Assembly (NCBI RefSeq): GCF_021405525.1
Contig: NZ_JAGQAG010000001.1
Coordinates: 1,984,001 to 2,048,000 of the forward strand
DNA length: 64,000 bases
Origin: Ruegeria pomeroyi
Lineage (GTDB): Bacteria > Pseudomonadota > Alphaproteobacteria > Rhodobacterales > Rhodobacteraceae
Direction of reading: 5' to 3'
Positions 48,133 to 57,584 of the stretch are shown here, piece by piece (the first letter of the stretch is position 1; each line of letters opens with the position of its first letter). The translations under genes and the position numbers were made by a program. The notes beneath the pieces were generated by a model that worked only from the letters and a program-made list of their open reading frames with translations, ran no database searches and was not told where the DNA came from.

Positions 48133-49314
48133 TCAGCTGCTCATGTCATAGGCCCGCTCACCATGCACGGAGAGGTCGAGCCCGTTTGTCTCGGTCTCGG
48201 CATCTACGCGAAGCGGAGTGATGAGCGCAACCACCTTGATCAACACGATGGTGACAACTGCCGTGAAGACACCCACGATGACCAGCCCGCCCAGCTGCGC
48301 GGTCCAGCTGCCAGCGCCGAGCAGGGCGATCATGAGCGTGCCAAAGATGCCGCCAACCCCGTGCACGGCAAAGACGTCGAGCGTATCGTCGATCTTGAGT
48401 GTGTTGCGCACCAGGTTCACCGCCTCTTGACAGAGGATCCCCGCGACGGCGCCAATGAGCAGTGCTGCGGCCGGGCCGACAAAACCGCTGGCGGGCGTGA
48501 TCGAGGCAAGACCTGCGATGGTGCCGGTGACGAGGCCGACCAGCGAGGCCTTGCCGTATTTGATCCGCTCCCACAGCGCCCAGCTGAGCGAAGCGGTGGC
48601 GGCCGAGATATGGGTCACGGTCAGCGCCATGGCGGCGCCACCATCGGCGGCCAGCTGTGAGCCGCCGTTGAAGCCGAACCAGCCCACCCACAGCATCGCC
48701 GCACCGATCATCACGAAACCGGGATTATGCGGCGGGGTGGTGCGGTTCCGACGCGGCCCCAGCACGACCGCGATGATCAGTGCGGCCAGACCGGCGGTTT
48801 CATGCACCACGATGCCGCCCGCGAAATCCTTGACGCCCGTCTCGCCAAAGATGCCGCCGTCGGCCAGCATGCCGCCGCCCCAGATCCAGTGCACCACCGG
48901 CGCATAGCAGAGCAGCATCCACAGACCCGAGAAGGTGAGGACAAAGCCGAAGCCCACGCGCTCGACATAGGCGCCGACGATCAGGGCAGGGGTGATGATG
49001 GCAAATGTCATCTGGAAAGCAAAGAACAGGATCTCGGGCAGGGTGCCGCTGAGGCTGTCGGCGGTTACGCCGATCAGCATCACCTTGTCCAGCCCGCCCC
49101 AATAGCCCGATGTGCCGCCGCCAAAGGCGATGGAATAGCCGGCCACCAGCCATAGAATGCTCATCAGACAGGCGATGGCGAAACAGTGCATGAACACGCT
49201 CAGCACGTTGCGGGCGCGCACGAGGCCACCATAGAACAGGGCCAGACCCGGCAATGTCATGAACAGGACCAGGGCTGTGGCTACGATGATCCAGGCGGTA
49301 TCGGCTCCGTTCAT
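48133..49314 (-). CDS. amtB: Ammonium transporter
   Basis: 393 residues with the eleven-span Amt/Mep/Rh fold. The signature DFAGGIVVHETAGLAALIIAVVLG holds the first pore His and FAVHGVGGIFGTLM the second; the N-terminus AWIIVATALVLFMTLPGLALFYGGLVR is typical. The start at 49314 has AAAGGAGAG upstream. Unusually there is no glnK next to it, though ntrBC and ntrYX lie a few kilobases away and would be expected to control it. Confidence 0.95.
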   Translation of the reverse strand: MNGADTAWIIVATALVLFMTLPGLALFYGGLVRARNVLSVFMHCFAIACLMSILWLVAGYSIAFGGGTSGYWGGLDKVMLIGVTADSLSGTLPEILFFAFQMTFAIITPALIVGAYVERVGFGFVLTFSGLWMLLCYAPVVHWIWGGGMLADGGIFGETGVKDFAGGIVVHETAGLAALIIAVVLGPRRNRTTPPHNPGFVMIGAAMLWVGWFGFNGGSQLAADGGAAMALTVTHISAATASLSWALWERIKYGKASLVGLVTGTIAGLASITPASGFVGPAAALLIGAVAGILCQEAVNLVRNTLKIDDTLDVFAVHGVGGIFGTLMIALLGAGSWTAQLGGLVIVGVFTAVVTIVLIKVVALITPLRVDAETETNGLDLSVHGERAYDMSS

Positions 49315-49468
49315 GGGCCGCTCTCCTTTACTGCAATTGCGAGTGTCGGGAGGGGTTGAACGGATTTCAGGCGCGGTAAAAAGAGGCGACCCGCCGGAAA
49401 CATGCCTGTTTTTGCCGCTTTTTATCAAGTGCTGAAAAAAGCGGCGCTCTGGCGCGGGGTTTGCCGGT

Positions 49469-49948
49469 TCAGGGGGCGATCAGGGAAAGGCCGCGATCCA
49501 GCAGCGCCAGGGCGTGGTCGCGGGCGGCCGCGCGTACCTGGCCGCGGCCCGGTGCGCCGAAGTCCACCGTTTCACTGGTTGTGGCGATGCCATCGCCCGC
49601 CAGCGCGAAACAGACCCGGCCCTCGGGCTTGAATTCGGACCCGCCCGGGCCGGCGATACCGGTAATCGCCACCGCCAGCGTGGCGCGGGAATGATCCAGC
49701 GCGCCCTCGGCCATTTCGCGCGCGACCTGTTCGGACACCGCGCCATGCGCGTCGATCGTGGCCTTGCGCACGCCCAGCATCTCTTGCTTGGCGCTGTTGG
49801 TATAGGTGACGAACCCACGCTCGACCACGTCGGAACTGCCGGGAATGTCGGTCAGGGCGGCGATCACCATGCCGCCGGTGCAGCTTTCGGCGGTGGCGAT
49901 CCTGGTCTTCTGTTTTCGGGCACGCTCCAGCAGGTCGGCAACAGTCAT
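49469..49948 (-). CDS. CinA C-terminal domain protein (nicotinamide-nucleotide amidase)
   Basis: 159 residues: only the C-terminal CinA/PncC domain, with ATAESCTGGMVIAAL, GFVTYTNSAKQEMLGV and AITGIAGPGGS. PncC deamidates nicotinamide mononucleotide to nicotinate mononucleotide for NAD recycling; the N-terminal COG1058 domain of full CinA is absent, as in many Proteobacteria. Its ATG overlaps the pgpA stop (ATGA), so it is the last gene of ispDF-pgpA-cinA. Confidence 0.9.
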   Translation of the reverse strand: MTVADLLERARKQKTRIATAESCTGGMVIAALTDIPGSSDVVERGFVTYTNSAKQEMLGVRKATIDAHGAVSEQVAREMAEGALDHSRATLAVAITGIAGPGGSEFKPEGRVCFALAGDGIATTSETVDFGAPGRGQVRAAARDHALALLDRGLSLIAP

Positions 49949-50442
49949 AGGCCCAGTACTCCATGGAAAAGCCCTGCCAGCAGCGCGGTGCCGATGGCGG
50001 CAAAAAGACCGGCGATGATATCGTCCAGCATCACCCCCGTCGGGTCGCCCCGGCGGTCGGCCCAGCCGACCGGGCCGGGTTTGGTGATGTCGAACAGGCG
50101 AAACAGGACAAAGGCCGCGATCCAGCCGGGCCAGAGTGCCGAGATGTCGAGCCCGTGCAACCAGGCGGGCAGGGACAGCGCCCAAAGCGCCAGGAACTGG
50201 CCCGCCACTTCGTCGATGACGATTTCCGAGGGGTCGTGATCGGCCTTACCCGCGGTCATTACCCGCGTTGCCCAGAGCCCGGCGAGATAGGCGCCCGCAG
50301 TGGCCAGCGCCAGCAGGGGAAAGCCGCCCATCTGATGCAGGACCCAGGCCAGCGGCAGCGCGGCAAGCGAACCCCAGGTGCCTGGCGCGGGTCGCAGATA
50401 GCCGACGCCGCCGACGGTGCCGATCAGGGTTGCCGCGCTCAT
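49945..50442 (-). CDS. pgpA: Phosphatidylglycerophosphatase A
   Basis: Removes the phosphate from phosphatidylglycerophosphate to make phosphatidylglycerol, in the inner membrane. 165 residues with about four hydrophobic spans. [20 protein letters not shown] and the acidic motif [16 protein letters not shown] are the PgpA marks, and [31 protein letters not shown] the third block. ATGA overlaps couple it to ispDF before it and cinA after it. Confidence 0.93.
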   Translation of the reverse strand: MSAATLIGTVGGVGYLRPAPGTWGSLAALPLAWVLHQMGGFPLLALATAGAYLAGLWATRVMTAGKADHDPSEIVIDEVAGQFLALWALSLPAWLHGLDISALWPGWIAAFVLFRLFDITKPGPVGWADRRGDPTGVMLDDIIAGLFAAIGTALLAGLFHGVLGL

Positions 50443-51572
50443 GGTTTCACCAGACAGGCGGTGGCCAGCGCGGCGATCCCTTCTCCCCGGCCGGTGAAAC
50501 CCAGCCGTTCGGATGTGGTGGCCTTGACCGAGATACGGGTTGCCTCCAGCCTCATGATGCGGGCCATTTCCCGTTGCATTGCAATGGCATGCGGGCCGAT
50601 CTTTGGGTATTCGCAAACCAGCGTGCAGTCGATGTTCGAGACGGTGAAACCGCGCGCGCGCACCAGATCGACCGCGTGACGCAGAAAGATCTCGCTGGCC
50701 GCGCCCTTCCATTGCGGGTCCGAAGGCGGAAAATGGCGGCCGATATCGCCCTCGGCCAGCGCGCCATAGAGGGCGTCGGTGACCGCATGCATGCCCACAT
50801 CGGCATCGGAGTGGCCCTGCAAACCCCGGTCGTGCGGCACCTTGATCCCGCAAAGGATCACGTGATCGCCCGGTCCGAACCGGTGCACGTCATATCCATT
50901 GCCAAGCCTTACATCCATGTCCTGCCTCAATATCCGTTCGGCGCGGGCGAAATCCTCGGCCCGCGTGATTTTCAGGTTGTCTGGGTCGCCCGGCACGATG
51001 GCCACGGTCAACCCGGCGGCGCGCGCCACCTCGACGTCATCCGCCGCAGCGCCCGGGTGGGCGGCATGGGCCGCGACGATCGCGTCATAGCGAAAGCCCT
51101 GCGGCGTCTGCGCGGCAAACAGCCCGTCACGGTCGCGGGTGCCGGTCACCATACCCTCGGCCCCGGTCCAGAGCGCATCGGTCACCGCCAGTCCCGGCGC
51201 CGCGCCGGGATGGCTGTCGAGCGCGTCCAGTACGGCGCGAATGGTGTCCTTTGAAACGCAGGGCCGCGCCACGTCATGGATCAGCACCTTGGTTATGCCC
51301 AGACCGTCCAGCGCCGCCAGCCCGTTCTGAACCGAGCCCGCACGATCGTCTCCGCCCGGCGCCAGGATCAGCGGGGTCTGCGCGAATTCCTTCCACGCAT
51401 CGCGGTCCTCGGGATGCAGCACCAGAACCACGTGACCGATCTGCGGGATGGCAAAGCGTTCCAGCGTCCAGTCGGCCACCCGGCGCCCGGCCAGCGGGCG
51501 CCATTGTTTCGGCACGCCACCGCCCGCGCGGGTGCCGCGCCCGGCGGCAACGATGATGGCGGCTGTGGTCAT
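50439..51572 (-). CDS. ispDF: Bifunctional IspD-IspF isoprenoid enzyme
   Basis: Fused MEP-pathway enzyme, 377 residues. Residues about 1-215 are the IspD cytidylyltransferase ([22 protein letters not shown] loop; HDVARPCVS). Residues about 218-377 are the IspF cyclodiphosphate synthase ([19 protein letters not shown] with the metal Asp and His; [20 protein letters not shown]). The fusion is common in alphaproteobacteria. Start [11 protein letters not shown] at 51572; the longer frame upstream runs into the dusB promoter region. Confidence 0.96.
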   Translation of the reverse strand: MTTAAIIVAAGRGTRAGGGVPKQWRPLAGRRVADWTLERFAIPQIGHVVLVLHPEDRDAWKEFAQTPLILAPGGDDRAGSVQNGLAALDGLGITKVLIHDVARPCVSKDTIRAVLDALDSHPGAAPGLAVTDALWTGAEGMVTGTRDRDGLFAAQTPQGFRYDAIVAAHAAHPGAAADDVEVARAAGLTVAIVPGDPDNLKITRAEDFARAERILRQDMDVRLGNGYDVHRFGPGDHVILCGIKVPHDRGLQGHSDADVGMHAVTDALYGALAEGDIGRHFPPSDPQWKGAASEIFLRHAVDLVRARGFTVSNIDCTLVCEYPKIGPHAIAMQREMARIMRLEATRISVKATTSERLGFTGRGEGIAALATACLVKP

Positions 51573-51708
51573 GGCGGTCCTCGGGGCGCGGGTAGGCGGG
51601 TATTGCCCGATCTTTATGGGGTGACGCCTTCGCTGGCAATGACCCGTGGTGTAGCGATTAAAAATTAGGCAGATGCGTAATTGATGACCCTTGATTGGGT
51701 GCGATTCA

Positions 51709-51753
51709 TTGTGCAATGGCCTTGGCTTCATTACCAAGACCTCAATTGCACAA
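51709..51753. promoter_or_regulatory. Nested inverted repeat upstream of dusB-ntrBC
   Basis: Outer arms TTGTGCAAT (51709-51717) and ATTGCACAA (51745-51753) enclose inner arms CTTGG (51721-51725) and CCAAG (51734-51738). It lies 14 bp before the dusB start. It may be an operator or an RNA hairpin in the operon leader. The outer TGCA-type arms faintly recall NtrC sites (TGCAC..GTGCA), but the spacing is too long. Confidence 0.5.
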
Positions 51754-51766
51754 GGATTAGGCACAG

Positions 51767-52750
51767 GTGACGCTGCATCTCGGAGACAAGACCCTGACCC
51801 CGCCGGTGATCCTGGCGCCGATGGCCGGAATCACCGACCGGCCCTTTCGTGACCTGGTGATGGAATTCGGCGCCGGCATGGTGGTGAGCGAGATGGTTGC
51901 CAGCCAGGAGATGGTGCAGGCCAAGCCGGGTGTGCGCGAGCGGGCGGAACTGTCGGCGGATGTGGAAAATACCGCCGTGCAGCTGGCCGGGCGCGACTCC
52001 CACTGGATCGCCGAGGCTGCCCGTCAGGTTGCCGACCGGGGCGCGCGGGTGATCGACATCAACATGGGCTGTCCGGCCAAGAAGGTGACCAACGGCTATT
52101 CCGGCTCGGCCCTGCTCAAGACCCCCGATCACGCATTGCGCCTGATCGAGGCGGTCGTGGGGGCCGTCGAGGTGCCGGTGACGCTCAAGACCCGGCTGGG
52201 CTGGGACGATACGCTGATGAACGCGCCTGATGTGGCGCGGCGCGCGGCGGATGCGGGGGTGCGCATGGTGACGATCCATGGCCGAACCCGTTGTCAGTTC
52301 TACAAGGGGCGCGCCGATTGGGCGGCGATTGCGGCAGTGCGCGCGGCGGTCGATGTGCCGCTGATCGCCAATGGCGATATTACCTGCGCCGAGACGGCCC
52401 GGCAGGCGCTGGAGCGGTCTGGCGCCGATGGCGTGATGGTGGGGCGCGGTGCACAGGGGCGACCCTGGCTGCTGGCGCAGATTTCCCATGCGCTTTATGG
52501 CACGCCCGCGCCCGAGGTGCCGCAGGGTGCGGCGCTCGCCGACATGGTGGCGCGCCACTATCAGGCGATGCTGGATTTCTATGGGCGTGACCTGGGCCTG
52601 CGCGTGGCGCGCAAGCATCTGGGATGGTACATGGACGAGGCCGCCACCCCGGCGCCGCTGCGCAAACAGGTGCTGACGGCGCGCGATCCCGAAACGGTTC
52701 TGCGCCTGCTGCCCGAGGCGCTGAGCGGCACGGCGGAGGCGGCGGCATGA
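51767..52750 (+). CDS. dusB: tRNA-dihydrouridine synthase B
   Basis: FMN enzyme reducing uridine to dihydrouridine in the tRNA D loop. 327 residues from a GTG start. [16 protein letters not shown] at the front, catalytic Cys at about 102 in [21 protein letters not shown], and [13 protein letters not shown]. It precedes ntrB with an ATGA overlap, the arrangement known from R. capsulatus (nifR3-ntrB-ntrC), where the gene was first called nifR3. Confidence 0.95.
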   Translation: MTLHLGDKTLTPPVILAPMAGITDRPFRDLVMEFGAGMVVSEMVASQEMVQAKPGVRERAELSADVENTAVQLAGRDSHWIAEAARQVADRGARVIDINMGCPAKKVTNGYSGSALLKTPDHALRLIEAVVGAVEVPVTLKTRLGWDDTLMNAPDVARRAADAGVRMVTIHGRTRCQFYKGRADWAAIAAVRAAVDVPLIANGDITCAETARQALERSGADGVMVGRGAQGRPWLLAQISHALYGTPAPEVPQGAALADMVARHYQAMLDFYGRDLGLRVARKHLGWYMDEAATPAPLRKQVLTARDPETVLRLLPEALSGTAEAAA

Positions 52751-53826
52751 GCGCTGAAAACGCCATCTGGGCCTCGCTGCCGGTGCCCGCCTTCCTGATC
52801 GACGCCGGCGACCGGATCGTCGACGTGAACTCTGCCGCCGAAGGGTTCCTGAACCTGTCGCGCAAGGCGGTGCTGGGCCAGCCGGTCTGGGATCAACTGG
52901 CCATCGACGCGCCGATCGAACCTGCGTTCGAGCGCGCCCGAGCCCAGGGTACACCGCTGTTCGTCAACGATATCGATGTCGGCTCGGGCAATCGGGCTCC
53001 GTTGCAATGCGCCATCCAGATCGCCCCCCTGATCGGCAGTCCCGGTGTGATGATGATGCTGCTCAGCCCGCGCGAACTGGCCGGGCGGATGACGCAGAGC
53101 CATTCGGTGAAATCGGCAGCGCAATCAGCCATCGGCATGGCCGAGATGCTGGCGCACGAGATCAAGAACCCGCTGGCGGGCATCACCGGCGCGGCGCAGC
53201 TTCTGAGCATGAACCTCGCGGCCGAAGACCTTGAACTTACGGATCTTATCGTGGCCGAAAGTCGCCGTATCGTAAAACTGCTGGAGCAGGTCGAACAATT
53301 CGGCAATCTCAGTGTGCCCGATTTCAAGCCGGTCAATATTCACGACGTGCTGGACCGGGCCCGCCGCTCGGCGCTGCTTGGCTTTGGCGCGCATATGAAG
53401 ATCATCGAGGATTACGACCCCTCGCTGCCGCTGGCCTATGGCGACCCCGACCAGCTGTTGCAGGTGGTGTTGAACCTGCTGAAAAACGCCTCCGAGGCGG
53501 CGCCGGGTGGCGGCACCATCCGGTTGCATACCTATTTCGAACATTCCTTCCGTCTGCGCCGCAATGACGGTTCGGGCCATTCCCTGCCGCTTCAGGTCGA
53601 GGTGATCGACGACGGTCCGGGCCTGCCCGAAGAGATTCGCGCCGATATCTTCGATCCCTTTGTCTCGGGGCGCGAGAACGGCACCGGGCTGGGCCTGGCG
53701 CTGGTGAGCAAGATCATTTCCGACCATGACGGCTGGATCGCCGTCGATTCGGTCCCGGGCCGCACGGTGTTCCGCCTGTCGTTGCCCCGGGTGCCGAAGC
53801 AAAGCGGCGAAAAGGAGAGCAACTGA
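52747..53826 (+). CDS. ntrB: Nitrogen regulation sensor kinase NtrB
   Basis: 359-residue soluble histidine kinase. An N-terminal PAS domain (about 8-110, [28 protein letters not shown]), phosphoacceptor His at about 137 in [21 protein letters not shown] box [12 protein letters not shown] and G boxes DDGPGLPEE and GTGLGLAL. It is controlled by PII proteins in known systems and phosphorylates NtrC. ATG at 52747 overlaps the dusB stop; ntrC begins at the last base of its own stop. Confidence 0.95.
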   Translation: MSAENAIWASLPVPAFLIDAGDRIVDVNSAAEGFLNLSRKAVLGQPVWDQLAIDAPIEPAFERARAQGTPLFVNDIDVGSGNRAPLQCAIQIAPLIGSPGVMMMLLSPRELAGRMTQSHSVKSAAQSAIGMAEMLAHEIKNPLAGITGAAQLLSMNLAAEDLELTDLIVAESRRIVKLLEQVEQFGNLSVPDFKPVNIHDVLDRARRSALLGFGAHMKIIEDYDPSLPLAYGDPDQLLQVVLNLLKNASEAAPGGGTIRLHTYFEHSFRLRRNDGSGHSLPLQVEVIDDGPGLPEEIRADIFDPFVSGRENGTGLGLALVSKIISDHDGWIAVDSVPGRTVFRLSLPRVPKQSGEKESN

Positions 53827-55199
53827 TGGATGGCACGGTTCTGGTGGCCGACGACGACCGCACGATCCGCACGGTGCTGACCCAGGCGCTGACGCGGGCG
53901 GGGTGCAAGGTGCATGCGACCTCGTCCCTGACCACGCTGATGCGCTGGGTGGCCGAGGGCAAGGGCGATGTGGTGATCTCGGATGTGGTCATGCCCGATG
54001 GCAACGGGCTGGAGATGCTCCCCAAGATCTCGCAGGACAGGCCCGGCCTGCCGGTGATCGTGATCTCGGCCCAGAACACGATCATGACCGCGATCCAGGC
54101 CGCCGAGGCCGAGGCCTATGACTATCTGCCCAAACCCTTTGACCTGCCCGACCTGATGAAACGCACCGCGCGTGCGCTGGAGCAGAAGCGGCGCAGCGCG
54201 CCCTCTGAGCCGCGCGACGAGGTCGCCGAGCGGCCCGACGAGTTGCCGCTGGTGGGGCGCACCCCGGCGATGCAGGCGCTCTATCGACTGGTGGCCAAGG
54301 TGATGAACACCGATCTGCCGGTTATGATCTCGGGCGAGAGCGGCACAGGCAAGTCGCTGATCGCGCGCACAATCCACGATTTCTCGGACCGCCGCACCTT
54401 GCCCTTTGTCTCGGTCACCGCCGCAGACCTGATGGAACTCGAAGGGCCGGCGCGGGTGCTGGCGCGGGTCAAGGGCGGTACGCTGCTGATCGACGAGATT
54501 GCCGATATCAGTGACGAGATTCAGGGCCGGATCGTACGGATGATGGATGCGCCCGGCGATTACGTGCCGCGGTTCATGGCCACCAGCCAGGGCGATCCGG
54601 CCCGCGCGATGGAGGCGGGCAAGCTGCGGCGCGACCTTTACTACCGGCTGTGCGGGGCGCCCATACATGTGCCCGCCCTGCGCGAGCGGGTGGACGATAT
54701 TCCGCTGTTGACCGAGTATTTCATGGCCAAGGCCGAACGCGAAGGGGCGCCAAAGCGCTGGTTGGGCACTGGCGCGGCCGAACTGTTCCGCCTCTATTCC
54801 TGGCCGGGCAATGTGCGGCAGTTGGAGAACGCGGTGCGCCGCTTGTCGCTGATCAGCCGGGCCGAGGAAATCTCGCGCACCGAGGTCGAGCAGGTGCTGG
54901 GCAATCAGCCCGAACTGGAACCCGCGCTTGGCGGACGCGGCGATGCCGAAAAGCTTTCTGCCTCGGTCGCGCGGCATCTGCGGCGCTATTTTGACCTGCA
55001 CGGCAGTGTTCTGCCGCCGCCGGGCCTGTACCAACGCATCCTGCGCGAAGTCGAGGCGCCGCTGATCGAAATCGCGCTCGAAGCATCGGGCGGCAATCAG
55101 GCCAAATGCGCCGATCTTCTGGGGATCAACCGGAATACGCTGCGCAAGAAGATCACCGACCTCGATATAGAGGTGACACGGCGCCGTAAGCTGATGTAA
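53826..55199 (+). CDS. ntrC: Nitrogen regulation response regulator NtrC, lacking GAFTGA
   Basis: 457 residues: receiver domain (phospho-Asp at about 53 in [11 protein letters not shown]), AAA+ domain (Walker A GESGTGKS at 170-177, Walker B GTLLIDE at about 218-224) and Fis-type HTH at the C-terminus ([20 protein letters not shown]). Between Walker A and B the sequence reads [22 protein letters not shown]; the GAFTGA loop that contacts sigma-54 is deleted. R. capsulatus NtrC has the same loss and activates sigma-70 RNA polymerase. TGATG overlap with ntrB. Confidence 0.95.
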   Translation: MDGTVLVADDDRTIRTVLTQALTRAGCKVHATSSLTTLMRWVAEGKGDVVISDVVMPDGNGLEMLPKISQDRPGLPVIVISAQNTIMTAIQAAEAEAYDYLPKPFDLPDLMKRTARALEQKRRSAPSEPRDEVAERPDELPLVGRTPAMQALYRLVAKVMNTDLPVMISGESGTGKSLIARTIHDFSDRRTLPFVSVTAADLMELEGPARVLARVKGGTLLIDEIADISDEIQGRIVRMMDAPGDYVPRFMATSQGDPARAMEAGKLRRDLYYRLCGAPIHVPALRERVDDIPLLTEYFMAKAEREGAPKRWLGTGAAELFRLYSWPGNVRQLENAVRRLSLISRAEEISRTEVEQVLGNQPELEPALGGRGDAEKLSASVARHLRRYFDLHGSVLPPPGLYQRILREVEAPLIEIALEASGGNQAKCADLLGINRNTLRKKITDLDIEVTRRRKLM

Positions 55200-55203
55200 T
55201 ATC

Positions 55204-55277
55204 GCCACACAAAGCGTGGCATCCGGGCCTCAACCCGGCAGAGACCACGAGATATGGCGGTAAGCCGCTTTGGCGGC
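55204..55277 (+). repeat. Three short hairpins in the ntrC-ntrY gap
   Basis: GCCAC/GTGGC (55204-55220), CCGGG/CCCGG (55223-55238) and GCCGC/GCGGC (55264-55277) follow the ntrC stop. Each stem is only 5 bp. They may act as a weak terminator, an RNA-processing site or a leader between ntrC and ntrY. Confidence 0.4.
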
Positions 55278-55298
55278 ACATCAGGATGAGGGCAGCAG

Positions 55299-57584
55299 GT
55301 GACAACCCGGTCACAGAACGGGCCGTTCATTTCGCTCAGCGAATGGCGCAAGACACGAAAAGCGCGCAATATCGGGACCTTGGGGCTGGTTGTTCTGGGC
55401 CCGGTTTTGACCGTTGCAACCTATCTGGTGACCGGACCCTTCGATCTGGGGGCTGGCTCCACCACGTTGCGACTCATCCTGCTTGCAGACCTTGTCTATA
55501 TTCTGGTTCTAGCGGCGCTGGTGCTGTCGCAGGTGGGGCGGCTGGTGGCCGCCCGGCGCGAGAAATCGGCGGGATCCCGCCTGCACCTGCGCCTGATCGG
55601 GGTGTTTACCCTGTTGGCGCTTATCCCGACGATCACGGTGGCGATCTTTGCCGGGCTGACGCTCAATATCGGGCTCGAAGGTTGGTTCTCGGACCGGGTG
55701 CGCAACGTCGTGGGCAGCTCGCTCGCGGCGGCCGAGGCCTATGAGCTGGAACACCGCGAGGGGCTGACCCAGGATGCCCGCGCATTGGCCCGCTATCTGG
55801 ATCAGGCGCGGACGCTGAATTTCTTCATTTCCGATGCCGAACTGCGGGGGGTATTGGCCCAGGGGCAGGGCCAGATTCAGCGCGGCCTACGCGAAGCTTA
55901 CGTGGTGGACGGCGGCGGCGAGATCAGGGCGCGCGGCGACCGGTCCTATCAGTTCGATTACGAACAACCCGCGCCTGACCAGTTCCGTGCCGCCCAGACC
56001 AACGGTCATGTGATCATCCAGGATTGGGACAACAGCGAATTTCGGGCGCTGGTGATGCTTCAGGCCTATCCTGACCGTTATCTCTATGTCAGCCGAGAGG
56101 TGGATGGCGAGATCCTCAACCTGCTCGACGATACCAAGGAAACGGTGCATCTGTATCAGCAGCTCGAGAACGAGCGCGGGCGGGTATTGTTCGAATTCGG
56201 CCTGCTTTATTTGGGCTTTGCGGTGATCCTGATCCTGGCCGCGGTCTGGTTGGGCCTTTGGTTTGCCGAACGTCTGTCGCGCCCTGTCGGGCGGCTGACA
56301 ACCGCGGCTCAGCGCGTCGGTGGCGGTGATCTGGGCGTGCAGGTGCCCGAGGAACAGGGCGATGACGAGATCGCCATGCTGGGGCGCTATTTCAACCAGA
56401 TGACCCGCCAGTTGAAGGGGCAGCGCGACACGCTTTTGGAAAACACCCATCAGATCGAACGCCGCCGACGGCTGTTCGATTCGGTGCTCAGCTCGGTCAC
56501 CTCGGGTGTGGTGGGGTTGGATGCACAGGGGCGGGTGACATTCGTCAACCGCTCGGCCGAACGGCTGCTGGACTGGTCAGGCGACGAGCAGAGCCTCGAT
56601 CTGGCGGTGGCCGTGCCGGAGTTCGTGCCCTTGTTCGAGAGCCTTGTCGGGACCGCGCAGGAAACCGTGCAGGCCGAGATCAAGGTGACCCGCAAGGGGC
56701 AGCTGGAAAACCTGCTGGTCCGCATGTCCACCCGGCGCGGCGAGGATGACACGCTGGAGGGGTACGTGGTCGCCTTTGACGATGTCACCGACCTGGTCAG
56801 CGCCCAGCGGATGGCGGCCTGGGGCGATGTGGCCCGGCGCATCGCACATGAGATCAAGAACCCGCTGACCCCCATCCAGCTGAGCGCCGAGCGCATCAAG
56901 CGCAAGTTCTCGCGCAAGCTGGACGAGGCCGATTGCGACAGCCTGGAATCGATGACCGATGTGATCGTGCGTCAGACCAACGACCTGCGCCGCATCGTCG
57001 ACGAATTCTCGAAATTCGCCCGCATGCCCGAACCCGACCGGCATGAGGAGGATCTGACCCGCCTGGTGCGCGACGCGGTGCTGCTGCAACAAACGGGCCA
57101 GCCAGACGTGGCGGTCCAGGCGGATCTGCCCGACGCGCCTCTGATGGGCAATGTGGATGCTACCATGCTTAGTCAGGCGCTGATAAACCTGATCAAGAAC
57201 GCGGGCGAAGCGATTGAAACATTGGTGAAAAAGGGTGCGCCTGAAGGGCTGAAACCGGAAATCCGGGTGACCCTGACCGGCGACGCCGAGGGCAGCCAGA
57301 TCACCATTGCGGACAACGGGATCGGCCTGCCCGAGGACCGGGCGCGCCTCTTTGAGCCCTATGTCACCACCCGCGACGAGGGCACCGGCCTGGGCTTGCC
57401 CATCGTCAAGAAGATCATCGAGGAACATGGCGGGACGCTGCATCTGGAGGATGCGCCCGTCTTCGACGGCCAGGACCATTTCGGCGCCATGGCTGTCATC
57501 CGACTGCCGGGCTACGACCCGGCCTCCAGATCCGCCATGCAGAGACAGGCGACCAGAAACAAGGCGAAAGCAGGACCGACATGA
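55299..57584 (+). CDS. ntrY: Membrane sensor histidine kinase NtrY
   Basis: 761 residues from a GTG start. Three N-terminal spans (about 25-45, 55-78, 92-122), a periplasmic sensor part to about 300, a fourth span (about 300-325, FGLLYLGFAVILILAAVWLGLWF), HAMP (RLSRPVGRLTTAAQRVGGGDLGV), PAS (FDSVLSSVTSGVVGLDAQGRV), His box [22 protein letters not shown] and an ATPase domain with GTGLGLPIV. It pairs with NtrX in nitrogen, redox and envelope responses. ATGA overlap with ntrX. Confidence 0.95.
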   Translation: MTTRSQNGPFISLSEWRKTRKARNIGTLGLVVLGPVLTVATYLVTGPFDLGAGSTTLRLILLADLVYILVLAALVLSQVGRLVAARREKSAGSRLHLRLIGVFTLLALIPTITVAIFAGLTLNIGLEGWFSDRVRNVVGSSLAAAEAYELEHREGLTQDARALARYLDQARTLNFFISDAELRGVLAQGQGQIQRGLREAYVVDGGGEIRARGDRSYQFDYEQPAPDQFRAAQTNGHVIIQDWDNSEFRALVMLQAYPDRYLYVSREVDGEILNLLDDTKETVHLYQQLENERGRVLFEFGLLYLGFAVILILAAVWLGLWFAERLSRPVGRLTTAAQRVGGGDLGVQVPEEQGDDEIAMLGRYFNQMTRQLKGQRDTLLENTHQIERRRRLFDSVLSSVTSGVVGLDAQGRVTFVNRSAERLLDWSGDEQSLDLAVAVPEFVPLFESLVGTAQETVQAEIKVTRKGQLENLLVRMSTRRGEDDTLEGYVVAFDDVTDLVSAQRMAAWGDVARRIAHEIKNPLTPIQLSAERIKRKFSRKLDEADCDSLESMTDVIVRQTNDLRRIVDEFSKFARMPEPDRHEEDLTRLVRDAVLLQQTGQPDVAVQADLPDAPLMGNVDATMLSQALINLIKNAGEAIETLVKKGAPEGLKPEIRVTLTGDAEGSQITIADNGIGLPEDRARLFEPYVTTRDEGTGLGLPIVKKIIEEHGGTLHLEDAPVFDGQDHFGAMAVIRLPGYDPASRSAMQRQATRNKAKAGPT

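Noticed and set aside
53592-55208. 538-codon minus-strand open frame
   Set aside because: Antisense of ntrC, which has receiver, AAA+ and HTH domains in order.
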